Shown here one piece after another: positions 1 to 6,669 of a stretch of 10,855 bases of DNA. The stretch lies in the NCBI GenBank assembly GCA_945487985.1, contig CALYTX010000026.1:1-10855 (forward strand), read 5' to 3'. Position numbers and translations under genes: made by a program. Within the stretch, counting starts at the first letter, position 1, and the number at the start of each line of letters is the position of its first letter. Origin of the DNA: an uncultured Verrucomicrobiota bacterium. GTDB taxonomy: Bacteria > Verrucomicrobiota > Kiritimatiellia > RFP12 > UBA1067. The notes beneath the pieces were generated by a model, which was given only the letters and a program-made list of their open reading frames with translations, was not told the DNA's origin and did no database searches.

Positions 1-8
1 CGCGCAAG

Positions 9-1070
9 ATGGCAGAGGAAGCCGCCGCGCGGTATTGGGAAGAGCATACCCGGCAAGCGGCCCGGCATGAGCCGTCGGGCGCAACCGTGGCCGACCTGTG
101 CGCGGCGTGGGACGCCCATTGCCGCGAATACTACAAGGGGTCGAGCACGTCAATCAACGCGATCATAGACGTGCGGATGTTCCGCGATCTCTACGGCTCG
201 GCGGCGGTCGCGGAGTTGACGCACGCCGACATGCTCGCGCTCCGTGATGCGCTGGTGCGCTCCGGGGTTTCTCGCAATACGGTCAACCGCCGCCTGTGGC
301 GGGTCAAGTACATGCTCGCGTGGGCGCTCGACGAAGCCCTCATCACGGCGACGGTCAAGGCGGAGTTGACGCAGGTCAAGGGCGTGAAGCGCGGCAGATC
401 CGCCGCCCCGGAACGCGCCCCCGTCCGCCCCGTCGATGATGCTACGGTTGCGGCGACGGTCGAGCGGATGATGCCCAACACGGCGGACATGGTGCGCGTC
501 CACCGTCTGACGGGGATGCGCCCCTGCGAGATGTGCGCCCTGCGCTGGTCGCTGATCGACACGACGCGGACGCCGTGGGTGTACCGTGTGCCGGCCGAAG
601 CGAACAAGAACGCATGGCGCGGCGAATTGGGCCAGCCGCGCGTTGTCTGCATCGGGCCGAAGGCGCGGGCGATCCTGGAGCGCCATAGGGGCGGCGGCGA
701 TGTGCCGTTCTCGCCGACGCGCTCCATGGCCGAGCATATCGCGGCGCAACGCGCAGCACGCAAGACGCCGATCTATGGCCAGCGCAAGAGTGCGCCGCAC
801 GTCCCCCGCGTTCTCGGCGACTGCTGGACGTCGGACGCATACGGCAAGACAATCGCGGCGGCATGCCGACGCGCCGGAATCGAGCCGTGGGGCGCGAATA
901 GGCTGCGCCACACCTTCGGCACGGAAGTCCGCCGGGAGTTCGGCCTGGATGCCGCGAAGGCCGTGCTCGGCCACACGGACGGCGGCTGCATCACGGACGT
1001 ATACACGTTTGATGCGGTAGAGGATGAGACGGTGCGCCGCGCCGCGCCAGCGGTCGAGGCGCTCGGGTGA
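9..1070 (+). CDS. Tyrosine recombinase / phage-type integrase (5' end probably outside window)
   Basis: Site-specific recombinase that would integrate and excise the element by DNA strand exchange through a tyrosine nucleophile. An N-terminal SAM-like core-binding domain spans about residues 25-125 and the catalytic domain about 140-345. Visible catalytic motifs are TGMRPCEM (Arg171), NRLRHTFGT (Arg300, His301), LGH (His322) and Tyr332 in the DVYTF context. The first His of the usual HxLRH box is Asn297. From memory, the order and spacing resemble planctomycete-type integrases, which usually have 30-50 more residues at the N-terminus. The frame is open from this ATG to base 3 and no clear ribosome binding site is seen, so the true start is probably upstream of the window. 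It is the only large + strand gene and faces the leftward operon. The family call is sure; the start is not. Confidence 0.9.
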   Translation: MAEEAAARYWEEHTRQAARHEPSGATVADLCAAWDAHCREYYKGSSTSINAIIDVRMFRDLYGSAAVAELTHADMLALRDALVRSGVSRNTVNRRLWRVKYMLAWALDEALITATVKAELTQVKGVKRGRSAAPERAPVRPVDDATVAATVERMMPNTADMVRVHRLTGMRPCEMCALRWSLIDTTRTPWVYRVPAEANKNAWRGELGQPRVVCIGPKARAILERHRGGGDVPFSPTRSMAEHIAAQRAARKTPIYGQRKSAPHVPRVLGDCWTSDAYGKTIAAACRRAGIEPWGANRLRHTFGTEVRREFGLDAAKAVLGHTDGGCITDVYTFDAVEDETVRRAAPAVEALG

Positions 1071-1076
1071 TATAAT
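1068..1076 (+). promoter_or_regulatory. Extended -10 promoter for the 57-residue membrane microprotein
   Basis: TGATATAAT overlaps the integrase stop codon. It is a perfect TGnTATAAT extended -10 element in otherwise GC-rich sequence. No good -35 hexamer is found 16-18 bases upstream, which is tolerated for extended -10 promoters. A start near 1083 would give a leader of about 23 nt carrying AAAGGAAA before the ATG at 1106. The housekeeping sigma specificity of the host is assumed, not known. Confidence 0.55.
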
Positions 1077-1105
1077 ATCCACCACACACGAAAGGAAACC
1101 ACACA

Positions 1106-1279
1106 ATGATAGCATCAACCTTCAACTTTGCAGACGGCATCGCGATCACATTCGCCGTCGTCTTACTGCTGGCCGTTTGCGGCTGCGGGCACTTCCTCAA
1201 CCAGATGCGGGACATCCTGCGGGATATGCAGGCAACGCAGCGCAAGATGGCCCAGCGCATGGGCGTGCATGTCAAGTAG
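1106..1279 (+). CDS. Small single-span membrane protein (57 aa), function unknown
   Basis: The ORF begins at ATG 1106 after a good ribosome binding site (AAAGGAAACC at 1091-1100) and ends at TAG 1277-1279. The protein has a short polar N-terminus, one hydrophobic span at about residues 11-30 ending in CGCG, and a basic, Met/Gln-rich amphipathic helical tail (about 31-57) probably facing the cytoplasm. It has no lipobox: the residues before the cysteines do not fit, and there are no N-terminal positive charges. It is preceded by a perfect extended -10 promoter and lies between the integrase and the terminator of the opposing operon. Such small membrane proteins next to integrases can act in superinfection exclusion or membrane disruption, but nothing in the sequence shows which. 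The gene is supported by its promoter, ribosome binding site and sensible topology, not by recognised homology. Confidence 0.6.
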   Translation: MIASTFNFADGIAITFAVVLLLAVCGCGHFLNQMRDILRDMQATQRKMAQRMGVHVK

Positions 1280-1281
1280 CC

Positions 1282-1315
1282 AAAAAAGCCCCTGCCGGGA
1301 AGAATCGGCAGGGGC
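1282..1315 (-). terminator. Rho-independent terminator of the leftward operon
   Basis: A perfect 10-bp GC-rich stem (GCCCCTGCCG at 1288-1297 paired with CGGCAGGGGC at 1306-1315) has an 8-nt loop. On the - strand it is followed directly by six T (A-run at 1282-1287). It lies about 45 bases past the stop of the lipoprotein gene, the last gene of the leftward operon. The + strand side lacks a T-run, so it should serve mainly leftward transcription. Confidence 0.85.
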
Positions 1316-1360
1316 AAGCGGCGGCGGAGAAAGGAGTGGGAGTGAACCGCCGCCGCCAAA

Positions 1361-1681
1361 TTATTGGACGCTGTCGGCGCTTGCTTCGGTCGGCTGGATG
1401 GAGATCTCGCCAGACTGGACGCCGGTAGTCTCGATCACGCCGAAGTAGCTGTTAGTATAGGCGTTGGTGTAGGTCATCGAGGCGACGCAGTTCTTCGCCG
1501 CGTAGAAGTCGATGCCATCGAGCGAGTAGAGGGCGCGGGCCTTGACCGATGAGGTCGGCTCGCTGATCTCGATGGGCGCCAATACCGACCCCATGCGTAC
1601 CTGCGCCCCGGCGTTGTCATAGAACGAAGCGCACCCGGCGAGAAGCGCGGCGAATGCGACTACAGTCATCGTCTTTGTCAT
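1361..1681 (-). CDS. Small putative lipoprotein, last gene of the operon
   Basis: A 106-residue protein with a short charged N-terminus, a hydrophobic stretch and a lipobox LLAGC with Cys17, the typical signal peptidase II site. The mature part is about 90 residues, has one further Cys and several Tyr/Asn-rich beta-prone stretches, and matches no family I recognise. The ATG at 1679-1681 is preceded by AGAGGA at 8-nt spacing. It follows the 1780-2151 gene across a 98-bp gap holding a strong inverted repeat, and precedes the intrinsic terminator. In a phage lysis region an outer-membrane spanin subunit is a short lipoprotein, so an o-spanin role is possible, but its usual proline richness is absent. 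The lipoprotein call is firm; the function is open. Confidence 0.8.
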   Translation of the reverse strand: MTKTMTVVAFAALLAGCASFYDNAGAQVRMGSVLAPIEISEPTSSVKARALYSLDGIDFYAAKNCVASMTYTNAYTNSYFGVIETTGVQSGEISIQPTEASADSVQ

Positions 1682-1713
1682 CTTCTGATCCTCTCTGTTG
1701 ACGGTTGAGAAAC

Positions 1714-1771
1714 GCGCCGCGCCGGGTAAACAACCGGGGTGGTAAGATTCCCCAAAACCCCGGCGCGGCGC
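1714..1771 (-). repeat. 13-bp perfect inverted repeat between operon genes (RNA hairpin candidate)
   Basis: GCGCCGCGCCGGG at 1714-1726 is exactly complementary to 1759-1771, with 32 bases between the arms. The interior can form a small second stem (GGGG at 1736-1739 with CCCC at 1750-1753). It lies in the gap between the 1780-2151 gene and the lipoprotein gene. No T-run follows on the - strand, so it is not a standard terminator. It could be a transcript-stabilising or attenuating hairpin, or a protein-binding or recombination site. Confidence 0.6.
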
Positions 1772-1779
1772 AAAGGGGG

Positions 1780-2151
1780 CTATGCGGCGCAGTCGATGCA
1801 GGTATCGTCGTCGGGCAGCTTCCAGGCGTCCAGCGCGGCCTTCGTGCGATCGTGGATAACGGCGACCTCATCCGTCGTAATCTCAAGATCCTCAAGCGCG
1901 GCGACGGCTTCGGCGACAGCGTCCACTGTGGCCTTGTATGCGGTCTGCCACTTGGTGGGGCAGAGCCATTTGATGGCGGTGAGCGTCGCGAGCACCTTAT
2001 GCGCGAGATTGAGCGCGCCCTGCACCCGCTGTTTGGTCGCTTCATTCATCCCGGCAAGCGCGGCGTTGAGAACGCCGAGCAGATACTCGACGACGCCGGA
2101 GACGCCGCCGAAAATATACTTGAATGCGATCTTGATTGTGCTGATGTTCAT
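1780..2151 (-). CDS. Small helical protein with C-terminal CxxC, function unknown
   Basis: A 123-residue, probably all-helical protein. Residues 6-34 form a hydrophobic or amphipathic helical stretch rich in Val, Leu, Gly and Ala. Residues 38-110 look like further helices with WLCPTKW at 62-68. The end is acidic (DDD) followed by TCIDCAA, placing Cys118 and Cys121 within six residues of the C-terminus. There is no signal peptide. The ATG at 2149-2151 has AAAGGAAACC upstream, preceded by eight A residues, which suggests strong translation. It follows the holin-like gene by 30 bp, so a membrane-associated or lysis role is possible, but no family is recognised and the hydrophobic region is not clearly a transmembrane span. 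Confidence 0.7.
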   Translation of the reverse strand: MNISTIKIAFKYIFGGVSGVVEYLLGVLNAALAGMNEATKQRVQGALNLAHKVLATLTAIKWLCPTKWQTAYKATVDAVAEAVAALEDLEITTDEVAVIHDRTKAALDAWKLPDDDTCIDCAA

Positions 2152-2181
2152 TTTTCGGTTTCCTTTTTTTGGTTGTCCAAA

Positions 2182-2466
2182 TCACGACGCGGCGAGAAGC
2201 TTGACCACCGCCGCGCCGCCTCCCATGGCCACGACGTAGCGCAGGAAGGCCAGCATGACCTGCGCGCCCTTGACGCGCTGACTTTTTGCGTCCGCCCGCG
2301 CTACGAGATCCTTGACGCGCTCGGCGGTCTTGCGCTGGCAGTCGATTAGCGCGGCGAGCATGTGCCCCTGCACGGTCTCCAGGGCCTCGCGGCGGCGGTC
2401 GGCGTCCATGATGGCCTTCGCGTCCTCGAGCTCGCGGTTGAGCGCGTCCTGCATTTCGATTGTCAT
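2182..2466 (-). CDS. Holin-like / XhlA-like small membrane protein
   Basis: A 94-residue protein. Residues 1-62 are highly charged and helical (coiled-coil-like), and a single hydrophobic segment covers about residues 68-94, containing VVAMGGGAAVVKLLAAS at the very C-terminus. This layout, a cytoplasmic coiled coil then a C-terminal membrane anchor, is that of haemolysin XhlA-type and some holin-like phage proteins. It starts inside the stop of the preceding gene (ATGA at 2463-2466), so translation is probably coupled. The position near the 3' end of a tail operon fits a lysis function. The assignment rests on architecture and context only, and a tail-chaperone or anchor role is not excluded. 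Confidence 0.65.
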   Translation of the reverse strand: MTIEMQDALNRELEDAKAIMDADRRREALETVQGHMLAALIDCQRKTAERVKDLVARADAKSQRVKGAQVMLAFLRYVVAMGGGAAVVKLLAAS

Positions 2467-3020
2467 TGGTCGCCGCCCTTATTCGATCCGATCGTTTTCA
2501 CGATATTGGTCACAGTGGCGCCGTTAAGTTTGTTCTCGAGCGCGGCGATTTGCGCTTCGAGCGCGGCAAGCGGCACGCCGGCCTTCATCTCCTCGACCTG
2601 CTTCTTGAGCGCCGCGATCCGCTGGCGAGTGACTTCGGCCTTCATCTTCGCCTGGTAGATTTTGCGCTCCGCGTCGGTTCGCGGCTTCGGCTTATGAAAT
2701 GCGTTCGTGACCGTGAAGCCGTCGGCGAAAATGCGCACCATGTGCGCCAGGTTCGTGCCGGCCGGTGGGTCGATGACAATTTGCTTCAGCTGCGTGCCGT
2801 GCCAACGCGAATATTGGCCGGATGCCATGTCTTTCTCGTATTGGTCGCGCACCATGCGCAGGAGTTCGGCGTCGCTCACCGCGTCGGCTTTCTGCGCCTG
2901 TTTCTCGGCGTATTCGTCCTTAGCCTTCTCGACGGCAGCGGCAATATCGTCGAGGATTCCGGCCGTTGCAGTCAGTGCAAGCGCGGCAATCGCGCCAGCC
3001 ATAGCAAGTCTATTGTTCAT
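2463..3020 (-). CDS. Exported coiled-coil protein, function unknown
   Basis: A 185-residue protein with an N-terminal signal peptide (residues 1-20, hydrophobic Ala/Leu core, likely cut after ATA at 18-20). A charged helix (24-65), a short mixed region (70-110) and a strong coiled coil at about 115-166 with regular Leu/Ile spacing follow. The start is the second of two adjacent ATG codons (3018-3020), because GGAGG at 3027-3031 is then 6 nt away; the ATG at 3021-3023 would be only 3 nt away. Longer starts to 3059 lack a ribosome binding site and would bury the signal peptide. It overlaps the end of the two-span membrane gene by 11 bp. An envelope-spanning coiled coil next to a lipoprotein could act like an i-spanin, but the likely cleavage site argues for a released periplasmic protein. 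Confidence 0.75.
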   Translation of the reverse strand: MNNRLAMAGAIAALALTATAGILDDIAAAVEKAKDEYAEKQAQKADAVSDAELLRMVRDQYEKDMASGQYSRWHGTQLKQIVIDPPAGTNLAHMVRIFADGFTVTNAFHKPKPRTDAERKIYQAKMKAEVTRQRIAALKKQVEEMKAGVPLAALEAQIAALENKLNGATVTNIVKTIGSNKGGDQ

Positions 3021-3693
3021 CATTTGCCTCCATCGTTTTAGTTGTCTGTTTCGTGCCAAGGTCGATCTTCTCGCCGTCGATGTCTACGCTCGTATGCAGC
3101 GGCACGCCGACCACGGTCTCGGCATCTGCCTCCGGCAACACGCCGAGAACATGCAACACGCCGTTTGTCAGCACCTGCGTCGGCCGAATATAGGGCGTGA
3201 AGATACACCACCGATTCGAGCTCGCATTCTCATACTCGATACTCCGCGTCCAAATGCCAGGATCGGGGATATAGTAATTATTCCACTCCGCTGCGGTGAC
3301 GTCCTCATAACATACCCAATTTGTCACTGATAGCGGCGTGGTCCATATTTGGATATGCGCATCATCCGGCAAGTATTTGATCTGCATCATGATGTCGACG
3401 CGGTTTGAATACACACCCGAGCCGCGATCGTATAGATATATCACATCCGGATCAACATGGTAGAAAATAACAAGACCCTTGATGCCCTCACCTTTTTCGG
3501 CTTGCGTCTTGTAGTGGCCTAATACCACAGTCGCAACCGTGAAGGCTATCATAACCACAGCGTGAATCGCCCCGCGATCATGTGCGCCGGAACGGCGGCA
3601 CATCGTGCGGAATGCAACCATCGCGTAGGAGATCGCGCCGATAGACGCCGCGACGATAATCAGGCACGCGAGTATATTTGCGCTATCTATCAT
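3010..3693 (-). CDS. Two-span inner-membrane protein with large extracytoplasmic domain
   Basis: A 227-residue protein. Hydrophobic spans lie at about residues 6-28 and 42-59, separated by a short basic loop (RTMCRRSGAHDR), which by the positive-inside rule puts both termini outside. The remaining 165 residues are beta-prone, rich in Tyr, Trp and Asn, and would face the periplasm. No catalytic motif or family is recognised. The ATG at 3691-3693 has only a weak G-rich ribosome binding site of its own; a 12-codon ORF with a strong site ends across it in an ATGA overlap and may drive its translation. Its base composition is lower in GC than neighbouring genes (28 of 60 in 3361-3420), which hints at a different origin. 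Confidence 0.75.
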   Translation of the reverse strand: MIDSANILACLIIVAASIGAISYAMVAFRTMCRRSGAHDRGAIHAVVMIAFTVATVVLGHYKTQAEKGEGIKGLVIFYHVDPDVIYLYDRGSGVYSNRVDIMMQIKYLPDDAHIQIWTTPLSVTNWVCYEDVTAAEWNNYYIPDPGIWTRSIEYENASSNRWCIFTPYIRPTQVLTNGVLHVLGVLPEADAETVVGVPLHTSVDIDGEKIDLGTKQTTKTMEANDEQ

Positions 3694-3728
3694 TTCGCCC
3701 CCAACCTCTCAACGAATAATCCGAGCAT
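3690..3728 (-). CDS. Possible 12-codon leader ORF coupling translation of 3010-3693
   Basis: ATG at 3726-3728 opens MLGLFVERLGAK and stops at TGA 3690-3692, overlapping the next gene's ATG as ATGA. A strong GAGGTGA (3733-3739) lies 4 nt upstream and overlaps the stop codon of the preceding 566-residue gene. The next gene has no comparably good site, so a ribosome terminating here could reinitiate on it. The peptide is too short for homology and the match could be chance. Confidence 0.35.
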   Translation of the reverse strand: MLGLFVERLGAK

Positions 3729-3737
3729 TATGTCACC

Positions 3738-5438
3738 TCATTTCAAGGTCAGCACCTTCGTGCCGTTGATTTCGCCGACGCCGAGCGTGTAGGTTTTGCC
3801 GCCGACGATGATCTTCTCGATCGCCATCGCCTTCGACGCTCTGATATAACTATCCGCGCCCTTGTAGTGGGTCGCGCGGAAAAAGCCGCGACCGTTGGCC
3901 GGCAGCGTGACGGTGGCCGTCCATTTGATATTATTCTCATTAGCCCATACAACGGTGCCGGGGAATCCATCGTCAGTCTGCGCATACCACGCGGCGGGCT
4001 TCAATTCCGCCGACCACTCGATGACCGGCGCTTCGGTCGCTTCGACATTGTAGACAAGCGTGACGATGTCGCTCACACCGTCGGTAGTTGACGATATACT
4101 CGCGGCCGCCGCGCTCTCAAGCGTCTTGTCGCCCTTGACTACCGTGAATACCGCGTTGCCGTCCGCGTCGATAATTTCGAGCGCGCCGGTTTCCTGCGAG
4201 GTCGTAATATTGCCGTTGCCGCGCCAGATCCAATACGAGCCGCCGGACGCGGAGAGGTAGTTCTTCCACCCGGCGTCCGCGCCGATTATAATGCCGCCCG
4301 GCGACGAGATTTGCGTGAAACCCTCCGGCGCGTCTTCGCCGGTCACGCTGTCATATTTGCCCCACGCCTTGTATTTCGCGTCGCTCTCTGCCTTGCCATA
4401 GTAGTTGCTTTTGACCTCGGCGAGCGCCTCGCGCTTCGTCCGCATAAGCCCGTTGGTTTCCGTCCATACGGTGTTCCAGGTCTGCGTCGTGCCGTCGGAG
4501 TAGCGCGCATCCATCGACAGCTCCGGCGCGTGTGCTTTGCTGTCGTAGTTGGTGATGGTGATGCGGAAATCTTCGCCGGCGAGAATCTGCTTCACCTCGC
4601 CGACCGCTTCATTTGCCGCGCGGGCTGCCTTGAACGCTTCCGACGATTCTGCATTCGCAATATCGACCATTTGTTGCGCGTTCTCGGCCTTTGCCATCGC
4701 CTGCACCGATGTTTCGAGTGCCTGCCCCGACTTTTCGAGCGCGTTGGTGGCGGGGGTATATGCTGCGTCTGCTGCGTCTTTGGCCTCGCCCGCAAATTCC
4801 CATGCTTGCTCGGCGTTGAACTTAGCAGCATCGGCCGCCCACCAGGCATTCGTCGCATTGGTGGCAGCATCCGCCGCCGCCGCTTTAGCCGCCGCAACCT
4901 TCGCGTCCACATACTCCTGGACGTTCGTCATGAGCGGCGCGTTACCCGGAATTTCGTTCGGCGTCGTGTAGAGCGGCTCGACATCGCCGAAACACGCAAG
5001 GCCGACAACCAACGCGACGCATGAGGCGGCGCCGCGCAGGAATGCGAGGACAGCATTAAACCGCGACTTCACCGCGCCGAGCGAATCGTCCGCCGTCAGG
5101 TCGGCAACATCCAGCGTGGCCGGGTCAATCGTGATTTGCGCGTCGTATACATCCGCCGGGCAGTCCGTCACCTTGATTTTCGCCCACGGCAGCGTGCGGA
5201 CTTCGCCCGCCGCATTCCGCAGCGACAAAAATACCTTGCCCGTGCCGAGGGGGAATGTCGCCGTCTCTTCGGCCGAGAAGGCGAGCGCAACCGTGCCGCC
5301 CGCGACAAGGTTGCCAAACGTGCGCCGCACGCCGCAGAAGTCAACCGAGAGTACACAATCGGTATAATCATAGCCCGCCGCAATCGCGAGCGTGACCGGC
5401 TTCGGCGTGTCGCCTGATAATATAATCGGTATTGCCAT
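3738..5438 (-). CDS. Phage tail/baseplate-like protein with internal hydrophobic segment and coiled coil
   Basis: A 566-residue protein. Residues 1-92 form a compact beta-rich domain of the kind found at the N-terminus of phage baseplate or tail-associated proteins (SGDT near the start, then a pattern like TATFPLGTGKVFLSLRNAAG). A hydrophobic stretch at about 136-150 (AASCVALVVGLACFG) follows, resembling a signal peptide core but lying internally. Residues 173-288 are an Ala-rich coiled coil. The rest is a beta-rich, Gly/Trp/Thr-rich C-terminal region, perhaps a receptor-binding or surface domain, ending NGTKVLTLK. The start is the ATG at 5436-5438 with GGAGG 5 nt away. A TTG at 5468 and an ATG at 5450 give longer reading frames but have no better site. 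The family is not recognised with certainty. Confidence 0.75.
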   Translation of the reverse strand: MAIPIILSGDTPKPVTLAIAAGYDYTDCVLSVDFCGVRRTFGNLVAGGTVALAFSAEETATFPLGTGKVFLSLRNAAGEVRTLPWAKIKVTDCPADVYDAQITIDPATLDVADLTADDSLGAVKSRFNAVLAFLRGAASCVALVVGLACFGDVEPLYTTPNEIPGNAPLMTNVQEYVDAKVAAAKAAAADAATNATNAWWAADAAKFNAEQAWEFAGEAKDAADAAYTPATNALEKSGQALETSVQAMAKAENAQQMVDIANAESSEAFKAARAANEAVGEVKQILAGEDFRITITNYDSKAHAPELSMDARYSDGTTQTWNTVWTETNGLMRTKREALAEVKSNYYGKAESDAKYKAWGKYDSVTGEDAPEGFTQISSPGGIIIGADAGWKNYLSASGGSYWIWRGNGNITTSQETGALEIIDADGNAVFTVVKGDKTLESAAAASISSTTDGVSDIVTLVYNVEATEAPVIEWSAELKPAAWYAQTDDGFPGTVVWANENNIKWTATVTLPANGRGFFRATHYKGADSYIRASKAMAIEKIIVGGKTYTLGVGEINGTKVLTLK

Positions 5439-5443
5439 AGCGT

Positions 5444-5448
5444 CCTCC
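5444..5448 (-). promoter_or_regulatory. Ribosome binding site that fixes the start of the 566-residue gene
   Basis: GGAGG on the - strand lies 5 nt before ATG 5436-5438. It overlaps the next in-frame upstream ATG (5448-5450), which makes that codon an unlikely start. Confidence 0.65.
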
Positions 5449-5464
5449 ATATATCGACCGCCGG

Positions 5465-6661
5465 TCAATTCGCCACGGTCAGCGTTTTCGCGCCGGTTGC
5501 CAGATTCTGCGTGACGCAGAAGGTAGCGGTGTCTCCCAACACGCCACCGATCGACGCACGCGCACCGTCCGGCGCGTTGTCATACGTATCATAAGCCGAC
5601 AGCCAACACCGTTGCACTACCGCCGGCGACGATCCGCCGGTATCCCCCTCGAGGCGCATCGTGAATGTGATGGTGATAGTATTATTTGCGGCATCATACT
5701 CCCAGTTGTCGCTCCTCGCGATCCGGTAGTCGATGATATGATCAGTAGTGTGCCCGTAACATACCCCGACATCATTGATGTATGCTGTTGGGTCGGGTAT
5801 TTCATTCTGCTCGAATACCCACTCCGTCATAACCGTGACGGTTTCAAGATAGTCGCGTATCGAATACAGCGGATAGCCACTCGCGCCATAGAGGATGTTA
5901 GAGTTAGATGCCGCGGACATGTCGCCGAAAACAAGCGCGCCTTCCAATGCGTGGACTTCCGGCTTTGCGCTTGGTCTGTAGATAACGATATTTGCGAACT
6001 GCGGGAAGTCTCTTCTTATTGTGCTGTATGCGAACGGCGTGAATGTCTCCGACCAATCCTGTTCTGAATGTGCCTCCCATGTCGCATCATAATTCGCGTA
6101 TGCGAATGTCGTTATAACATTCGGGTCAATGACTGCGCTGTTGTTCGGGACTAATGTTTGCGGACTGCCGCCAGAGCCAATCCCCAAAACTATATTACCG
6201 CCTGTCATGTTGGTGATTTTGCGGCCTGGGTATGGCGTGGAGGTGACTACTACATCCGTAAGCCGGTCCGCCATGCTGGAATCTCTCGATATGTCCAACT
6301 CGTAGGCCTGCCCGAACCTCATTCTATAACCGGAACTTCCGCTCGGGTAGTATAGATAACGATAGTTCGCGGATGACTGTCTGCCGATAGCGAATGCGTT
6401 ATATCCGCGATCAAGCCCCAGCCGCAAGTCGAGACCCGTCGCGGAGTTGAAACTATAATCCCATTGTCCAACATTATAACTCGGATTATCCGCGCCCGTA
6501 TTGTCGTAATCAGGCTCTTGCTTGCCGCCGACGCCGAGCACCAGCGTGTCTTGTTTGGCAACGCCGTCCCACTTATAGGATAGCGTGACGTATACCGTCC
6601 CGATTGCGTTGCAGGCAACGGACGCGAACATCATCCAGGCGCAAATAATCCACCTATTCAT
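5465..6661 (-). CDS. Large exported protein, function unknown
   Basis: A 398-residue protein with an N-terminal signal peptide (MNRWIICAWMMFASVACNA, likely cut after residue 19). The mature part is beta-prone and rich in Tyr, Asn, Ser, Thr and Gly, with few Lys, as is common in surface adhesins and fibre-like proteins. There is no internal membrane span. The C-terminus ends GAKTLTVAN, similar in pattern to the end of the downstream 566-residue protein (GTKVLTLK). The ATG at 6659-6661 is preceded by AGGTGA, which overlaps the stop codon of the 747-residue gene 8 bp upstream. GC content is modest (32 of 60 in 6361-6420). No family or catalytic motif is recognised. Confidence 0.75.
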   Translation of the reverse strand: MNRWIICAWMMFASVACNAIGTVYVTLSYKWDGVAKQDTLVLGVGGKQEPDYDNTGADNPSYNVGQWDYSFNSATGLDLRLGLDRGYNAFAIGRQSSANYRYLYYPSGSSGYRMRFGQAYELDISRDSSMADRLTDVVVTSTPYPGRKITNMTGGNIVLGIGSGGSPQTLVPNNSAVIDPNVITTFAYANYDATWEAHSEQDWSETFTPFAYSTIRRDFPQFANIVIYRPSAKPEVHALEGALVFGDMSAASNSNILYGASGYPLYSIRDYLETVTVMTEWVFEQNEIPDPTAYINDVGVCYGHTTDHIIDYRIARSDNWEYDAANNTITITFTMRLEGDTGGSSPAVVQRCWLSAYDTYDNAPDGARASIGGVLGDTATFCVTQNLATGAKTLTVAN

Positions 6662-6669
6662 GCCGTCAC

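Noticed and set aside
150..1118. Long - strand ORF (322 aa) antisense to the integrase
   Set aside because: It covers a gene with clear recombinase motifs, is very Arg-rich without domain pattern, and has no ribosome binding site; it is a GC-rich shadow frame.
1178..1195. Lipobox in the 57-residue microprotein
   Set aside because: Residues before the cysteines do not match the lipobox consensus and the N-terminus lacks basic residues, so a plain membrane span is more likely.
1714..1771. Integron attC-like recombination site
   Set aside because: The arms lack the conserved GTTRRRY/RYYYAAC simple sites, and the only recombinase present is not of the integron type.
1705..2349. 214-aa + strand ORF across three - strand genes
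   Set aside because: It spans the intergenic inverted repeat and two gene boundaries that have good - strand start signals.
4311..5024. 237-aa + strand ORF opposite the coiled-coil gene
   Set aside because: Composition mirrors the Ala-rich coiled coil on the other strand, and there is no start signal.
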